Below, one piece after another: positions 23,392-34,300 of a stretch of 64,000 nucleotides of DNA. The notes under the pieces were generated by a model. It made no database searches, was not told the DNA's origin, and saw only the letters and a program-made list of their open reading frames with translations. The translations under genes and the position numbers were made by a program. The stretch is from Pterois miles (taxonomy: Eukaryota > Chordata > Actinopteri > Perciformes > Scorpaenidae). Location: assembly GCA_947000775.1 (NCBI GenBank), contig CAMQGK010000299.1:62001-126000 (forward strand), read 5' to 3'. How positions within the stretch are numbered: the stretch's first letter is position 1; each line of letters opens with the position of its first letter.

Positions 23392-26300
23392 TCAATTTTC
23401 ATCTTCTTGTCCACGTAAGCAGCAGCAGAAGGTGCTTCTAAACCATTTGAAGAAGCGTTTCAACCGGCTCTTTTTCTTAGAGTGAACTTTCACCTCTTCT
23501 GTGTCCTCTGCTTCTACATCCTGGGAGCCGGTTGTACTCTCCACCCTGTGGGGTCGACCCTCAGGTTTTGTCAGACAGCAGGGAGGCTGCTGAAGGACGT
23601 CGGGTGTTACCTCTTCTGTGTCCTCTGCTTCTACATCCAATGAGCCGGTTGTACTCTCCACCCTGTGGGGTCGACCCTCAGGTTTTGTCAGACAGCAGGG
23701 AGGCTGCTGAAGGACTTCAGGTGTCACCTCTTCTGTGTCCTCTGCTTCTACATCCAATGAGCTGGTTGTACTCTCCACCCTGTGGTAGCTTATCTCAGGT
23801 TTTGTCAGATAGCAGGGAGGCTGCTGAAGGACTTCAGGTGTCACCTCTTCCGTGTCCTCTGCTTCAACATCCAGTGAGCTGGTTGTACTCTCCACCCTGT
23901 GGTAGCTTATCTCAGGTTTTGTCAGACAGCAGGGAGGCTGCTGAAGGACTTCAGGTGTCACCTCTTCTGTGTCCTCTGTTTCTACATCCAGTGAGCTGGT
24001 TGTACTCTCCACCCTGTTGTAGCTGATCTCAGGTTTTGTCAGACAACAGGGAGGCTGCTGAAGGACGTCAGGTGTCACCTCTTCTGTGTCCATCATGTCC
24101 ATGCAGTTGTTGTCAGTGGAGCTCTGAGGGAGGCTGGGAGCAAAGAACGGATGCCCTAGAACGTCAGAGGGTTTGATGCGCTGGTTAGCATCCAGCTGCA
24201 ACATCTTTTTGATCAGGTCAACCAACAGACGCTGCTCACTCTCGTGTCCTCCGTTCATCAGCAGCTCAAGGTCATCAAGACATGCAAGCTTGAAGCATCT
24301 TAAGTCCTTAGCGTAGAACCCCGTTTCGTTTGCAATGTCCTCTGGTGTCTTGAATCTCCAGTGCGGCTCGCTGTTTCTTTCGTATTCGAAGTATGTGATA
24401 CTGTGACAACGGTCCAGTATATAGTCAGCTGGCTGGCCCTGAGTCTTTATGATGCAGTACAGCACTTCATACTCCTTCCTCCCACGGTAGAGAGGGTATC
24501 CTATAGCCAGCTCTGCAGCTACGAGGCCCAGAGTCCACATATCAATGGCTTGGTCAAAGGGAATGTGTAGCATGATCTCTGGCGCTCTGTACCATACGGT
24601 TTGCAGACATTCACCAGGCTCAGCCTCAGATACATGTAACGCCAGGCCAAAGTCAATCAGTTTGACTTTCAGTGGCTGCTGGTGGCGGTCCACAATCATA
24701 ACGTTGTCTGGTTTGATGTCAGCATGCACAATTCCAATGGAGTTCAGATGGGTCAGGGCTGTGGCCAGCTGGTGCACAATGGGTCGCAGCTCTGTCACGG
24801 CAAGACCCGAATTGTGTCTTTCCTTCAGGTAATCACGCAGGCTTTGATCCAGGAGCTCGAAGACAAGACAGGGGAGCTTCTTTTCATAGAAAAAGCCATT
24901 GTACCTCACGATGTTGCAAGTGTCAGGATCCAGACACCGCAGCTGCGTCAGGATGTCTATTTCGATCATTGTGAGTTCAACTACATCGGGTTGATTCTTG
25001 TTGACCTTGACGGCCACCATCTTGCCCGTTTCAAGATTGCGGCATTTGGTCACATAACCATTGCCGCCCTCTCCAAGCACGGCCTCCACCTGGTGCTTGC
25101 TTCCGAGAAAGCTCCCTTTCAATATCGAAACGTCTGTGTGGAAGAAGGAGAGCAGAGAGAGAAGATATGGTTAAGAGTCAATATTCAGGACCTAACAAAA
25201 CTTGCCATTTGCTCGGATCCAAACACACAAGGGCACTGAGGTTATTTTACGCATCTGACGTTTAAAAATACTATAATAAATACAGTAAAACATGCACCTT
25301 ATAATAATAAATTCAAATTAATTTGGGTGTTTCTGCAGCTATGGACATTTTCAAGTCCCAGCAGTAAAAGTGTTATTACCCATGTTGACATAAAACATAA
25401 TTACTAAATAATGTGATTCATTAAAATTTGTGAAGCATTTTAAGGGTCCAAACATCACTTTTTGTTGCACAACTGTGGTCTCAATGTTGAGAAATGTAAA
25501 ATGAGCTAATTCAACTAAAACATGACATTATTTCAAAGACAATTGTTTCATACACATTATATATACACATTACTACCATATTACACCATATTAAAATTTT
25601 CTTTACAATTTTTTTTAATGTTAAGTTGACTTTTACTTCTTAAGTACTTACTGTATGTCCTTATCATACAGCTTAGTATTTTTTTTTTTTACCTTGATCA
25701 ACATTTTAAAAATAACTTTATATTACCGTTGTGTTCATATATATGAGACGCTAAGAGCCAAAGCTAACCTAGACCTCGCTAGCTGCCATTTAGCCGTCAT
25801 AAAACACCATATATTTTAGATTTGTTTTGTGCATGAAGACTATCATCTGTGGTTATTGTCGACATTTATCAGGATGTACAAAAAAATTATGAAATCTCGT
25901 GTTAAAAAATGCTAGCAGTATTTACAATCACGCACAAATCTTAATAAAAATGAATTTCTATTTCTAAAAACATTAGCAAACACACAAGGTAACTGCAAGA
26001 AAACTAAATACACCAAAACCCAGACAAGTGAGAGGCAGGACAACTAGGTGAGCACGGAGACATTTAAACAGGACCAGAGAACCTACCAGAAAGAGAAGAG
26101 ATGTGAGGCTACACGAGGAGAAGCGAGTCTAACGGGAATCCACGGAGAACACGAAGAAGCACGCGAGTCAGAGTAGAACAGCGGGAAAAGAGGTGACTTC
26201 AATACACAAAGGGAAGACGACCAGGTGGAAACAATCAGGGGCGGAGCAACAATCAGGGAAACTAGGTCAGGTGGGGTGAACCGAGAAAGTGGGGGGAAAA

Positions 26301-26711
26301 CACACAGGGGAAGGAAGTAAAGCTAGAAACGACACAGATACGAAAGACTTTCAAAATAAAACAGGAAACCACCAAAGACAAGAGACCGGGAACAGGACAG
26401 GGAGTGAAACACAAACAATACACGAGAACAAAAACTCAGTCACAAAGCAGAACCAATTAATAAACTAATCGAAAAACTAACTCACGTAAAAAGTCCATAA
26501 CTGTGACATAATGTTGTAGGAAGGACATTTAGTAAGAACAAGTGATGAAAACCATAAAAATAAACTTGTCAGATTAATATCTGAACCTCTATATGTAATT
26601 TTGTGTACGTGTTTATATGTATTACGTACTCTGATGGCTTAGATTAAAATTCATAGTCTGGTGCGTCTACAAAAAGAATGCAGCAATATAATTCGACTTA
26701 CCAAAATCCAT
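23392..26711 (-). CDS. HIPK-like serine/threonine (DYRK-family) protein kinase 1
   Basis: Coding parts are 26702-26711 (ATG GAT TTT G, then GTAAGT) and 23392-25133 after a CTTCCACACAG acceptor; the product is 583 aa. The domain order is a short lead, the glycine loop GEGGNGYV (~24-31), VAVK Lys46, the αC Glu near 61, the HADIKPDNVM catalytic loop (Asp142), DFG (Asp164), WYRAPE, and LLVDLIKKMLQLDANQRI near the C-lobe end (~335). The HADxKPxN, CLDDLELL and ETG motifs fit the homeodomain-interacting kinase branch. All catalytic residues are present, so activity is plausible. Human HIPKs are far longer; this one has only five 39-residue repeats (~346-540) and a tail with KKKSRLKRFFKWF and CCC. 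HIPK/DYRK kinases act on nuclear regulators; substrates here are unknown. The activation-loop Tyr of HIPKs (YLQS) is Cys here. Confidence 0.9.
23506..24090 (-). repeat. Five in-frame 117-bp repeats in kinase 1 C-terminus
   Basis: Each unit encodes 39 residues: DTEEVTP, then [13 protein letters not shown], then a variable ISY or GRP, then HRVESTT and LDVEAE. Units differ by few residues and share gene-specific states (Lys in LTKPE, VEAE) that differ from kinase 2. Because 117 is divisible by three, the antisense strand also stays open; that is a by-product. Confidence 0.95.
25980..26475. other. Purine-rich insertion in kinase 1 intron
   Basis: Between GTAACTGCAAGAAAAC and CAAAGCAGAACC the intron holds ~490 bases rich in GGA/GAAAC motifs. 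It is absent from the kinase 2 intron, where flanking sequence is continuous (53,350-53,410). It is probably a transposon; no family was recognised and no terminal repeats were found. The same DNA is at 930-1410. Confidence 0.4.
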
Positions 26712-26890
26712 TGTTAATGGAGGTCAATAGCGTCTCTGCTCAGTTAATCGTTATCCAAACGAGAAAGAAGAAGATACGGCACTGCTGATCACCAGGTTTG
26801 CTTGCAGTCAGGCTGAAGGTCTGATTTGCACTGAGAGTTTCTTCTACTTCTGAACTCTTTAAAAGGTTCAGTAGGTTCCATTCGAACGTC
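26712..26890 (-). promoter_or_regulatory. 5' UTR and promoter-like region of kinase 1
   Basis: Immediately upstream of ATG 26709-26711 (context AACAATGG). A minus-strand TTTAAAG box at ~26,855-26,864 lies ~145 bases from the ATG. In kinase 2 the same spot reads TTTCAAAG, so the box is altered there. Confidence 0.4.
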
Positions 26891-26939
26891 AACATTCTAG
26901 CGTAACCTAGCAACCTGCCAGTCCTAAATGAATCTGTAC

Positions 26940-26941
26940 TG

Positions 26942-26973
<32 letters not shown>

Positions 26974-27379
26974 AAATATGGCATTAAATGAACCAAAATA
27001 GTATTTAAATTAGGTATAGGCAATAATCAATTGATATCAGGTGACATAAGTTGATATTTCTGCAAAGTCTCAATTTATTTTATCTTTGTATTACTTTGCC
27101 TGTTCATCTGCTCCTCCATTTAATTTCCCCTTTTATTTATTTATTTTCATTAACCTTTGAATTATTGTATTTATTTTTGCATTATTTATTTTTCTTTATT
27201 TCTTTATTTATTTCTTTGATTTATTTATTTATTTTGGCAGGCTTATATAGAATATCCTATTGTGTAAGAAAATAATATTGCAATCCACATAACTAACAAA
27301 GTATTACATCAATACGGCCATTACAACACATTTAAATGTAATTAATTGACTACATTTTTTAAATTAAATATGATTAACG
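26940..27379. other. AT-rich flank, no gene seen
   Basis: Copy of 1880-2320 with a longer TA run at 26,943-26,965. T-rich low-complexity sequence; the open frame there is not a gene. Confidence 0.6.
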
Positions 27380-27564
27380 TGTTGTGGCACGGTGGTTTGG
27401 TGGTTAACACTGCAGCACTGCAGCCTCACAGCAAGAGGTTTCGCAGTTTCAAACACAGCTCAGGGCTCTTCTTTGTGAAGTTTGGATGTTCTCCCTGTGT
27501 TAGTTTGGGTTTTCTCCAGGTTCTCCGGCTTCCTCCCACAGTCCATAGCCAAGATGGGCCCAAC
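27380..27564 (+). repeat. tRNA-derived SINE fragment, second copy
   Basis: Same as 2321-2505 within the duplicated block. Confidence 0.65.
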
Positions 27565-27623
27565 ATATTCTAGTTAATGCAGGAGGAATTGTGGACTGCA
27601 TAGTGCTAATCATACTCATATTT

Positions 27624-27967
27624 TCTGCTTATGCCCAAGATTAGGTGTATTTTGGTGAGAGGTATTTGATGCCCTGAAAGTGTTTTTTCGACAGGATGTA
27701 CCGCAAGACCCCACAGTGGCACTATTTGGAGTGATATCCAAAGGCCTGGATGGGAGGGCCAAGAAATACCTTTTGAATATCTTACTCACAGCAGCCTTAA
27801 AGTGTATTACCATCATATGGCTGAAACCAGATCCTCCCACATACAACATACGGGTTCAAGCAGTATGGGATTTGTATCAGATGGAGCAAATGACTTATTC
27901 GCTAAGGCTCCAAAAATCCATCTTCACTGAAGGATGGAGCCCGGTTATAGCCCCACTAATACAATGA
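27624..27967 (+). mobile_element. L1/Tx1-type LINE C-terminal fragment, second copy
   Basis: Same as 2565-2908, with a few substitutions (for example Ser to Ala in the LLTA(S/A)LK stretch). Confidence 0.65.
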
Positions 27968-28082
27968 GGGCTGTCACCTACTAGTGTCAACCCCCCTGTT
28001 CAACATCCACACTTCTTCCAGTCATACATTACATATATGTGTAGCTTACATTATCTCCTCCAAGGGCAAATGTTGCACTTAC

Positions 28083-28277
28083 CTTTTGACCTGTTCCAAT
28101 GTAATCAGAAATGTGTCCCGTAATATAAAATGTTTGATCCAGATCCAGAGCAGTGGTGGCTCTGGATTCGTCCCCGTCCTCCAGACGAGTCTGGTGGATC
28201 AGCATTTGGGAAGGAAGGTGGCTCCATTCACCCAGTGGCTGAGAGCTCTGTGTCCATCTGTCAGCATGGAGCTCTGG
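28083..28277 (-). other. Candidate orphan exon, second copy
   Basis: Same 65 open codons and GTAAGT donor as 3024-3218. No frame-breaking change between copies, but the whole block is nearly identical, so this says little about selection. Confidence 0.25.
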
Positions 28278-29786
28278 CTTGAAGCAAAATCGAAGTAAAG
28301 ATTATAATCTTCCACAGTGCAAAATAACCATGTTATGCTCTTAGAAATGACAATTTTATCACATGTTAGCTACATTAGCATGAGTGAGGTGAGTTTGATT
28401 CGACTTCTGGAGCTTCAGTTGAGGGTCAATGCAACACATAAGACAGTAGTGTAGTACAGGTATTATATTGATTTTAACCAAAAAAATACGTGAAATGTTT
28501 CAAGACAAAATGATTCACAAAGAAAATAACAAAACAAAACAAAAAATTTCCTACTAGTAGTTTTATTGGTATTTGTAGTGCACCTTAAACCTTCTCTAAG
28601 TCAGAGCAACTGTCCATTTAATTTGGTCCCATCAATAAACAATGTTCACAAAGGTTTTCATACAGTTCCATTAACAATTCACACGTAATTGCACTAATTG
28701 GGTGCTCAATGTGCTAATAATACATGGGGGTTTAGGACCAGGCTAGTTTCATGTGTTGAGAAGAAGTCCTACCACACCACCAGAGACCTGTTTGTAGGGC
28801 AGGCTCGAGGCCTACTCGTGAGAGTCTTGTGGGGATCCAGTTTCCACTTTCTTTCCAGTTTTTTTTTTTTTTTTTATCCAAAAATAGGCCATCAGCAGCA
28901 AAAGCCCGACATGTCATGAGCCTCTGATCATGATCAGAACAATGTGGTTAAAGTTGGGGACTAACATGGCTCACCAGTGTTCGAAGCAATCTGTGGTTCA
29001 GTAGCAGCTCAGCAACTCAGCAGCCCATCCAATGGCAGCAGCAGGGACTGGCAAGTGTGGAAACGTGAGGTTATTTCTACCTCAAATTATTAAATAGGTG
29101 AAAATGTGTCCACATTTCTTGGTTTTAATAAAATATTTTTTTCATTTTCAGAACAAAAGACATACAAGGTTCACAGTAATATCAATAATCGTAACAAAAA
29201 AATACATACAGTCACATCCCCTCAAAGAAAGACTAATTAGAAAAAATAGAAATAAATAAAAAATGGCATAAAAATAAGATGTTATATACATATTGTTATA
29301 AAAGGAAATTCAAAAATACTTAAAGGAAATAATAGAAACAGAGAATAATTCATATAATAAATACATTGTCCTCATACTCCCATCAGTAATGGTCTCAGAG
29401 ATACATTTTATTTTCTATATGGGACTAGGCATGATTTGCTTCCACCCTGAGGGGTACTGGCCTTTCAGCAGAGTGCTTTTGAGCTCTAGGGGTAAGTCAT
29501 CTAGAAGAGGGTTTCATGTTTTGAGAAACAACCCCTCATTTCCCTTAAGGACAGCACATATCCTGTCGTGAGGCAGAACACTAAAGATCTCCCTGTACCA
29601 CAAAAGTAGTGGAAATGAGACCCCAGGTCTGTTTTACACTAGCAGCAAATGGGAGAGAAGGTTGTAGATATTTTGTGAAGGGTACTAGGGGCTATGTGGA
29701 GCCTCATTGTATTCATTCCCCAGGTCAGCTTCCCATTTTTGTGCAAATTTAGTTGTGTTGTATTTATCATGTGAGTAGAGTACGGA
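28278..29786. other. Intergenic stretch, nothing identified
   Basis: Copy of 3219-4724; no gene or RNA signal. Confidence 0.5.
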
Positions 29787-30128
29787 GTGGGCTGCACCGT
29801 GGTGTAGTGGTTAGCGCTGTCGCCTCAGCAAGAGGGTCGCAGGTTCAATTCCAGCTTGGGACTCTTCTGTGTGGAGTTTGTATGTTCTCCCCGTGTAAGC
29901 GTGGGTTTTCTCCGGGTACTCCGGGTAATTGATGACTCCAAATTGCCCGTAGGTGTGAATGTGAGTGTGAATGGTTGTCTGTCTATATGTCATCTGTCTC
30001 TATGTGCCCGGCGATGGACTGGCGACCTGTCCAGGGTGAACCCCGCCTTGGCCCAATGCTAGCTGGGATCGGCTCCAGCCCCCCCGCGACCCCTAACGAG
30101 ATAAGCGGTTGAAGATGAATGAATGAAT
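29787..30128 (+). repeat. tRNA-derived SINE with target-site duplication, second copy
   Basis: Same element as 4725-5066. Flanking repeats GTAGAGTACGGA lie at 29,775-29,786 and 30,129-30,140. Downstream this copy keeps ~28 bases missing from the first block. Confidence 0.85.
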
Positions 30129-30140
30129 GTAGAGTACGGA

Positions 30141-30967
30141 GTAGAAACGGGATTTTACATGTTTTAGACCCTTCTGATCATGGATAAACTCTGCTGCCTC
30201 ACTGTAAATAGCAGTGTACTCTGAAGGCTTTGTGAGTGAATCAATAAAAAAAGTGATCCTTAGGGATGTTATATTTGTCTTGAAGCTGTTGAAAAGGCAT
30301 CAGAATGTTGTTCTCATAAATATCTCCGATCGCGTGAATCCCTCTAACTTTCCATGAGTGGAATGGTGAGACCCTCAAGCCTGGCAACAGTTACAGATGG
30401 GACTCAGCATGGATTTGACCCCTCGTCTGTCCATGTGTTCAGAAATCTCCCACCATACGCTAATATTTGATAATCAGTGGGTTATTCTTAATGTTCATTT
30501 TGATATTTTCAGCTTTACAAGTCACTAAGCTCCACAGGGACTCAGGAAAATGTGTCCACATGTCTTCGCTGACTCATCAAGTCCAGTGAAGGACTGAAAG
30601 CATCCAGATGATTCTCAGGTCCAAACTTCCAGTTTACTGGTTGAGCACTGAAGTGTCTCTTGGTGTTTCTTGGTGGCTGGTTGCATGTCAGTTAAATGAG
30701 TATGGGGTTTCCACTCCACCAGGGAAGGGCATGTGTCATGTGACCAGAGGCTGCATCTGATTGGCTCCAGGGTTTTGACTGACAGCTTTTTTATCCCATA
30801 AGATGGAGATGTAGCGTGCAGTGATTTTGCACCAGCACATCCATCAATTATGGTGTATGCAGTTGATTCACCAGGGTAACATGGTGGTTTGGGTTAATAT
30901 AACTATGAAAGTGGCGTTACTTAAGTTCAGCAGTTACATGACAAATAAATAAGTGTTGACCTCTGGT
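30141..30967. other. Intergenic stretch, no gene seen
   Basis: Copy of 5079-5878; no coding or RNA signal. Confidence 0.4.
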
Positions 30968-30973
30968 TTAACA

Positions 30974-31389
30974 CGGATTCACTGCAACAGCATATAGTCT
31001 CACGATGGGTCTGAGGATCTCATCCTGGTACCTAATGGCAGTGAGGGTACCGCTGGCTAACACATGGAGGGCTGTGCGGCCCTCCAAAGAAACTCCTCCG
31101 CACACCATGACTGACCCACCACCAAACCAATCATGCTGGAGGATGTTGTACACACCGCCTCATGTTACCTCTAGGGGTGAGAGCACTGACAAAATTCAAA
31201 AGTGACCTAAACATCAGCCAGAAAGGATGAGAACAGAGAAATAATCTGTGGTCACCTCCTACAGAACCACTCCTTTATAGGGGCTGTCTTGCTAATTGCC
31301 TCTCATTTCCACCTGTTGTCTGCCCCATCTGCACAACAGCAGGTGAACCTGATTCACAATCAGTGTTGCTTCCTAACTGGAAAGCTTGA
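30974..31389 (-). pseudogene. Tc1-like transposase fragment, second copy
   Basis: Same partial transposase as 5885-6300 (NILQHDWFGGGSVMV through LRPIV), truncated at both ends, followed by the element's non-coding end that abuts array 2. Confidence 0.8.
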
Positions 31390-34300
31390 TTTTATGTCAA
31401 CAGATCTCAACATGACTGCCAGATCACAACCTTTTATATTTTACAGCTAAACAGTGCACTACAAGATGTTTCTGAAAACATTCAAGGCATGAAATAGGTA
31501 TTACAGTAACAGAATAATAATTCAGATCTTATATATGTTATATATGCTCATCAGGGCTGCTCATCAGATGTGGTGACAAGCAGCACAGGCACGGGCAGTG
31601 TTGTTTCCTAACTGGACAGGTTGATTTCACAGACGTGTGACTGACTTGGAGTTATATTTAGTTGGTTGTGTGTTCCCGTTTATTATTTTGAGCTGTGTAG
31701 TTGTCCTAAACCCATATACACAGAATTTATTTTAATTAAGTCATGTTTATTTCATCAGCTGGGATGGACCCTGAATAGAAGAAGGAGGTACAGATAATTG
31801 ATGGATGGATGGATTGATGTTTATTTCTGATTTATGACTAGGACTTCTACGTGACATCTACTGTTGACCTGCTCTCTCCTCCCCCATACCCCCCTAAAAG
31901 AGAAAGCAGATTTATTGTGGGTCTCAACAGCGACATGCGACAGCGCTAACCACTGCACCACCGTGCAGCCCCAAGTTGTCTAAGTGTTCCCTTTTATTTA
32001 TTTGAGCTGTGTAGTTGTTCTAAACCCATATACACAGCATTTATTTTAATTAAGTCTTTATCATTACATTGAGTTTTAAATTTTTTTTCTTAAATGAAAA
32101 ACATCGCAATACTTGCAGCAGTGCTCACTATGGGCATAAATGGGACAGTACAATGATTGTAGTCGTCTCTTTACAGATTAACTCGGGTCATTACGCACAG
32201 ACAGGATCTTTCCTGATACGCTGAAATTCATATTTGAATTCAGTTGAAATTCAGAAACATAATGAAGTCAAACACAAGCGACTACAGTGCCAACAAAAAC
32301 AGGATGTTGTGTTGCATTTCACTGTATCATGTTTACTTTTTCAATAGATGTTTCCATTGACTTCAAGCCCCGCATAAAATAAAATTTCAAAATGCAAACA
32401 TACTCCATTATCGTCACTATGGCATATTATTTCTTCAACAGACAAACAGGTGTCACAAACGCATGTTAAATGCATCTGCTTAATGAGCGCGTCCCTCAGT
32501 GCGAGCGCTAGGAAGACTGTCCCTGCTGCTTGCCGTAGTTCACTGTAAACACGGAAGTGACGTTTCTTCTGTGCTCTGCTGTCATGTCACGGAAGGAAAC
32601 TTTGGTTAGCTAGCTATAACAGACCTTTTTCTAAGAGCATTTTACAGTCTGACCAATTACCAGTTGTGTCTAAAATATTTATGAATGTGTCCATGCAGAG
32701 GAAGAAAAATAATATAACAACAATTTTGACAAAAAATGCGACGGGAGCTAGTGTTGGCTAGTTAGTTAGATTCCTGCAACGAGCAGTATCTCTTTGGTGA
32801 CTGTTATCTGTGAACTATCGCCACCTTGTGTACATGTGGTTACAGCATGTGGTCAAAGTACAGTATAATAGGACTGAGATGATTTATTTGAAATCCAACA
32901 CTAGTTTGTAGAAAAGAACATTAATCGTGAGAGATAATTAAGTGAGACGAGAGAAACAAAAGTCAAAGCTTGATGTGAAAATGATCACCATTTCCCTTTC
33001 TTCTGTTTTCAGTCTGTTGAAACTACAGACTCTGGTTTTGGTTGTGAGAAGCTGTGTTTCTGCGATGGAGGCAGATCCAGGCTCCTAACCCAGGACAACC
33101 CTTACATCCTGGGGATACGGGACACAGACAGCGCCCAGGTACAACCTCATCACGCAGGATGTTTGTGTCATTATCAACATGCAGGTGTGAAATTTCTTAA
33201 ATTCAGAGTAGTATATGTATTTTTAGCATCACTGGGCAAAACTTCCACAATAATGTTTCAGTATATTGTAATGAAAGTGCTCTGAGAGAAAACTAGACTT
33301 CTGCACCTCCTCATGGCTCTGTTTTCAGGCCTGTGAGGGGAGACTTTGGCCAATCACATGCCATTTCAGAGAAAGCGTTCCTATTGAGTGCTCCAATTGG
33401 CTGTGCACTGGCTGGTGGGCGGTGCTTGGTTTTATGTCAACCGATCTCAACATGACTGCCAGATCACAACCTTTTATATTTTACAGCTAAACAGTGCACT
33501 ACAAGATGTTTCTGAAAACATTCAAGGCATGAAATAGGTATTACAGTAACAGAATAATAATTCCGATCTTATATATGTTATATATGCTCATCAGGGCTGC
33601 TCATCAGATGTGGTGACAAGCAGCACAGGCACGGGCAGTGTTGTTTCCTAACTGGACAGGTTGATTTCACAGACGTGTGACTGACTTGGAGTTATATTTA
33701 GTTGGTTGTGTGTTCCCGTTTATTATTTTGAGCTGTGTAGTTGTCCTAAACCCATATACACAGAATTTATTTTAATTAAGTCATGTTTATTTCATCAGCT
33801 GGGATGGACCCTGAATAGAAGAAGGAGGTACAGATAATTGATGGATGGATGGATTGATGTTTATTTCTGATTTATGACTAGGACTTCTACGTGACATCTA
33901 GTGTTGACCTGCTCTCTCCTCCCCTATACCCCCCTAAAAGAGAAAGCAGATTTATTGTGGGTCTCAACAGCGACATGCGACAGCGCTAACCACTGCACCA
34001 CCGTGCAGCCCCAAGTTGTCTAAGTGTTCCCTTTTATTTATTTGAGCTGTAGCTGTGTAGTTGTTCTAAACCCATATACACAGCATTTATTTTAATTAAG
34101 TCTTTATCATTACATTGAGTTTTAAATTTTTTTTTCTTAAATGAAAAACATTGCAATACTTGCCGCAGTGCTCACTATGGGCATAAATGGGACAGTACAA
34201 TGATTGTAGTCGTCTCTTTACAGATTAACTCGGGTCATTACGCACAGACAGGATCTTTCCTGATACGCTGAAATTCATATTTGAATTCAGTTGAAATTCA

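Larger units (their letters stand above)
25048..31389. repeat. Segmental duplication block, copy 2 (pairs with 1-6300)
   Basis: Near-identical to 1-6300, as noted there. It contains the 5' part of kinase 1, its promoter, the SINE fragment (27,380), L1-type fragment (27,624), candidate exon (28,083), SINE (29,787) and Tc1 remnant (30,974), and it runs into array 2. Confidence 0.95.

Noticed and set aside
23532..24026. 164-codon plus-strand frame with repeats
   Set aside because: Antisense of the 117-bp coding repeats in kinase 1; a repeat length divisible by three keeps it open.
23506..24090. CRISPR-like regular repeats
   Set aside because: Contiguous coding repeats without spacers in a eukaryotic gene.
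24682..25239. 185-codon plus-strand frame
   Set aside because: Antisense shadow of the kinase 1 catalytic domain.
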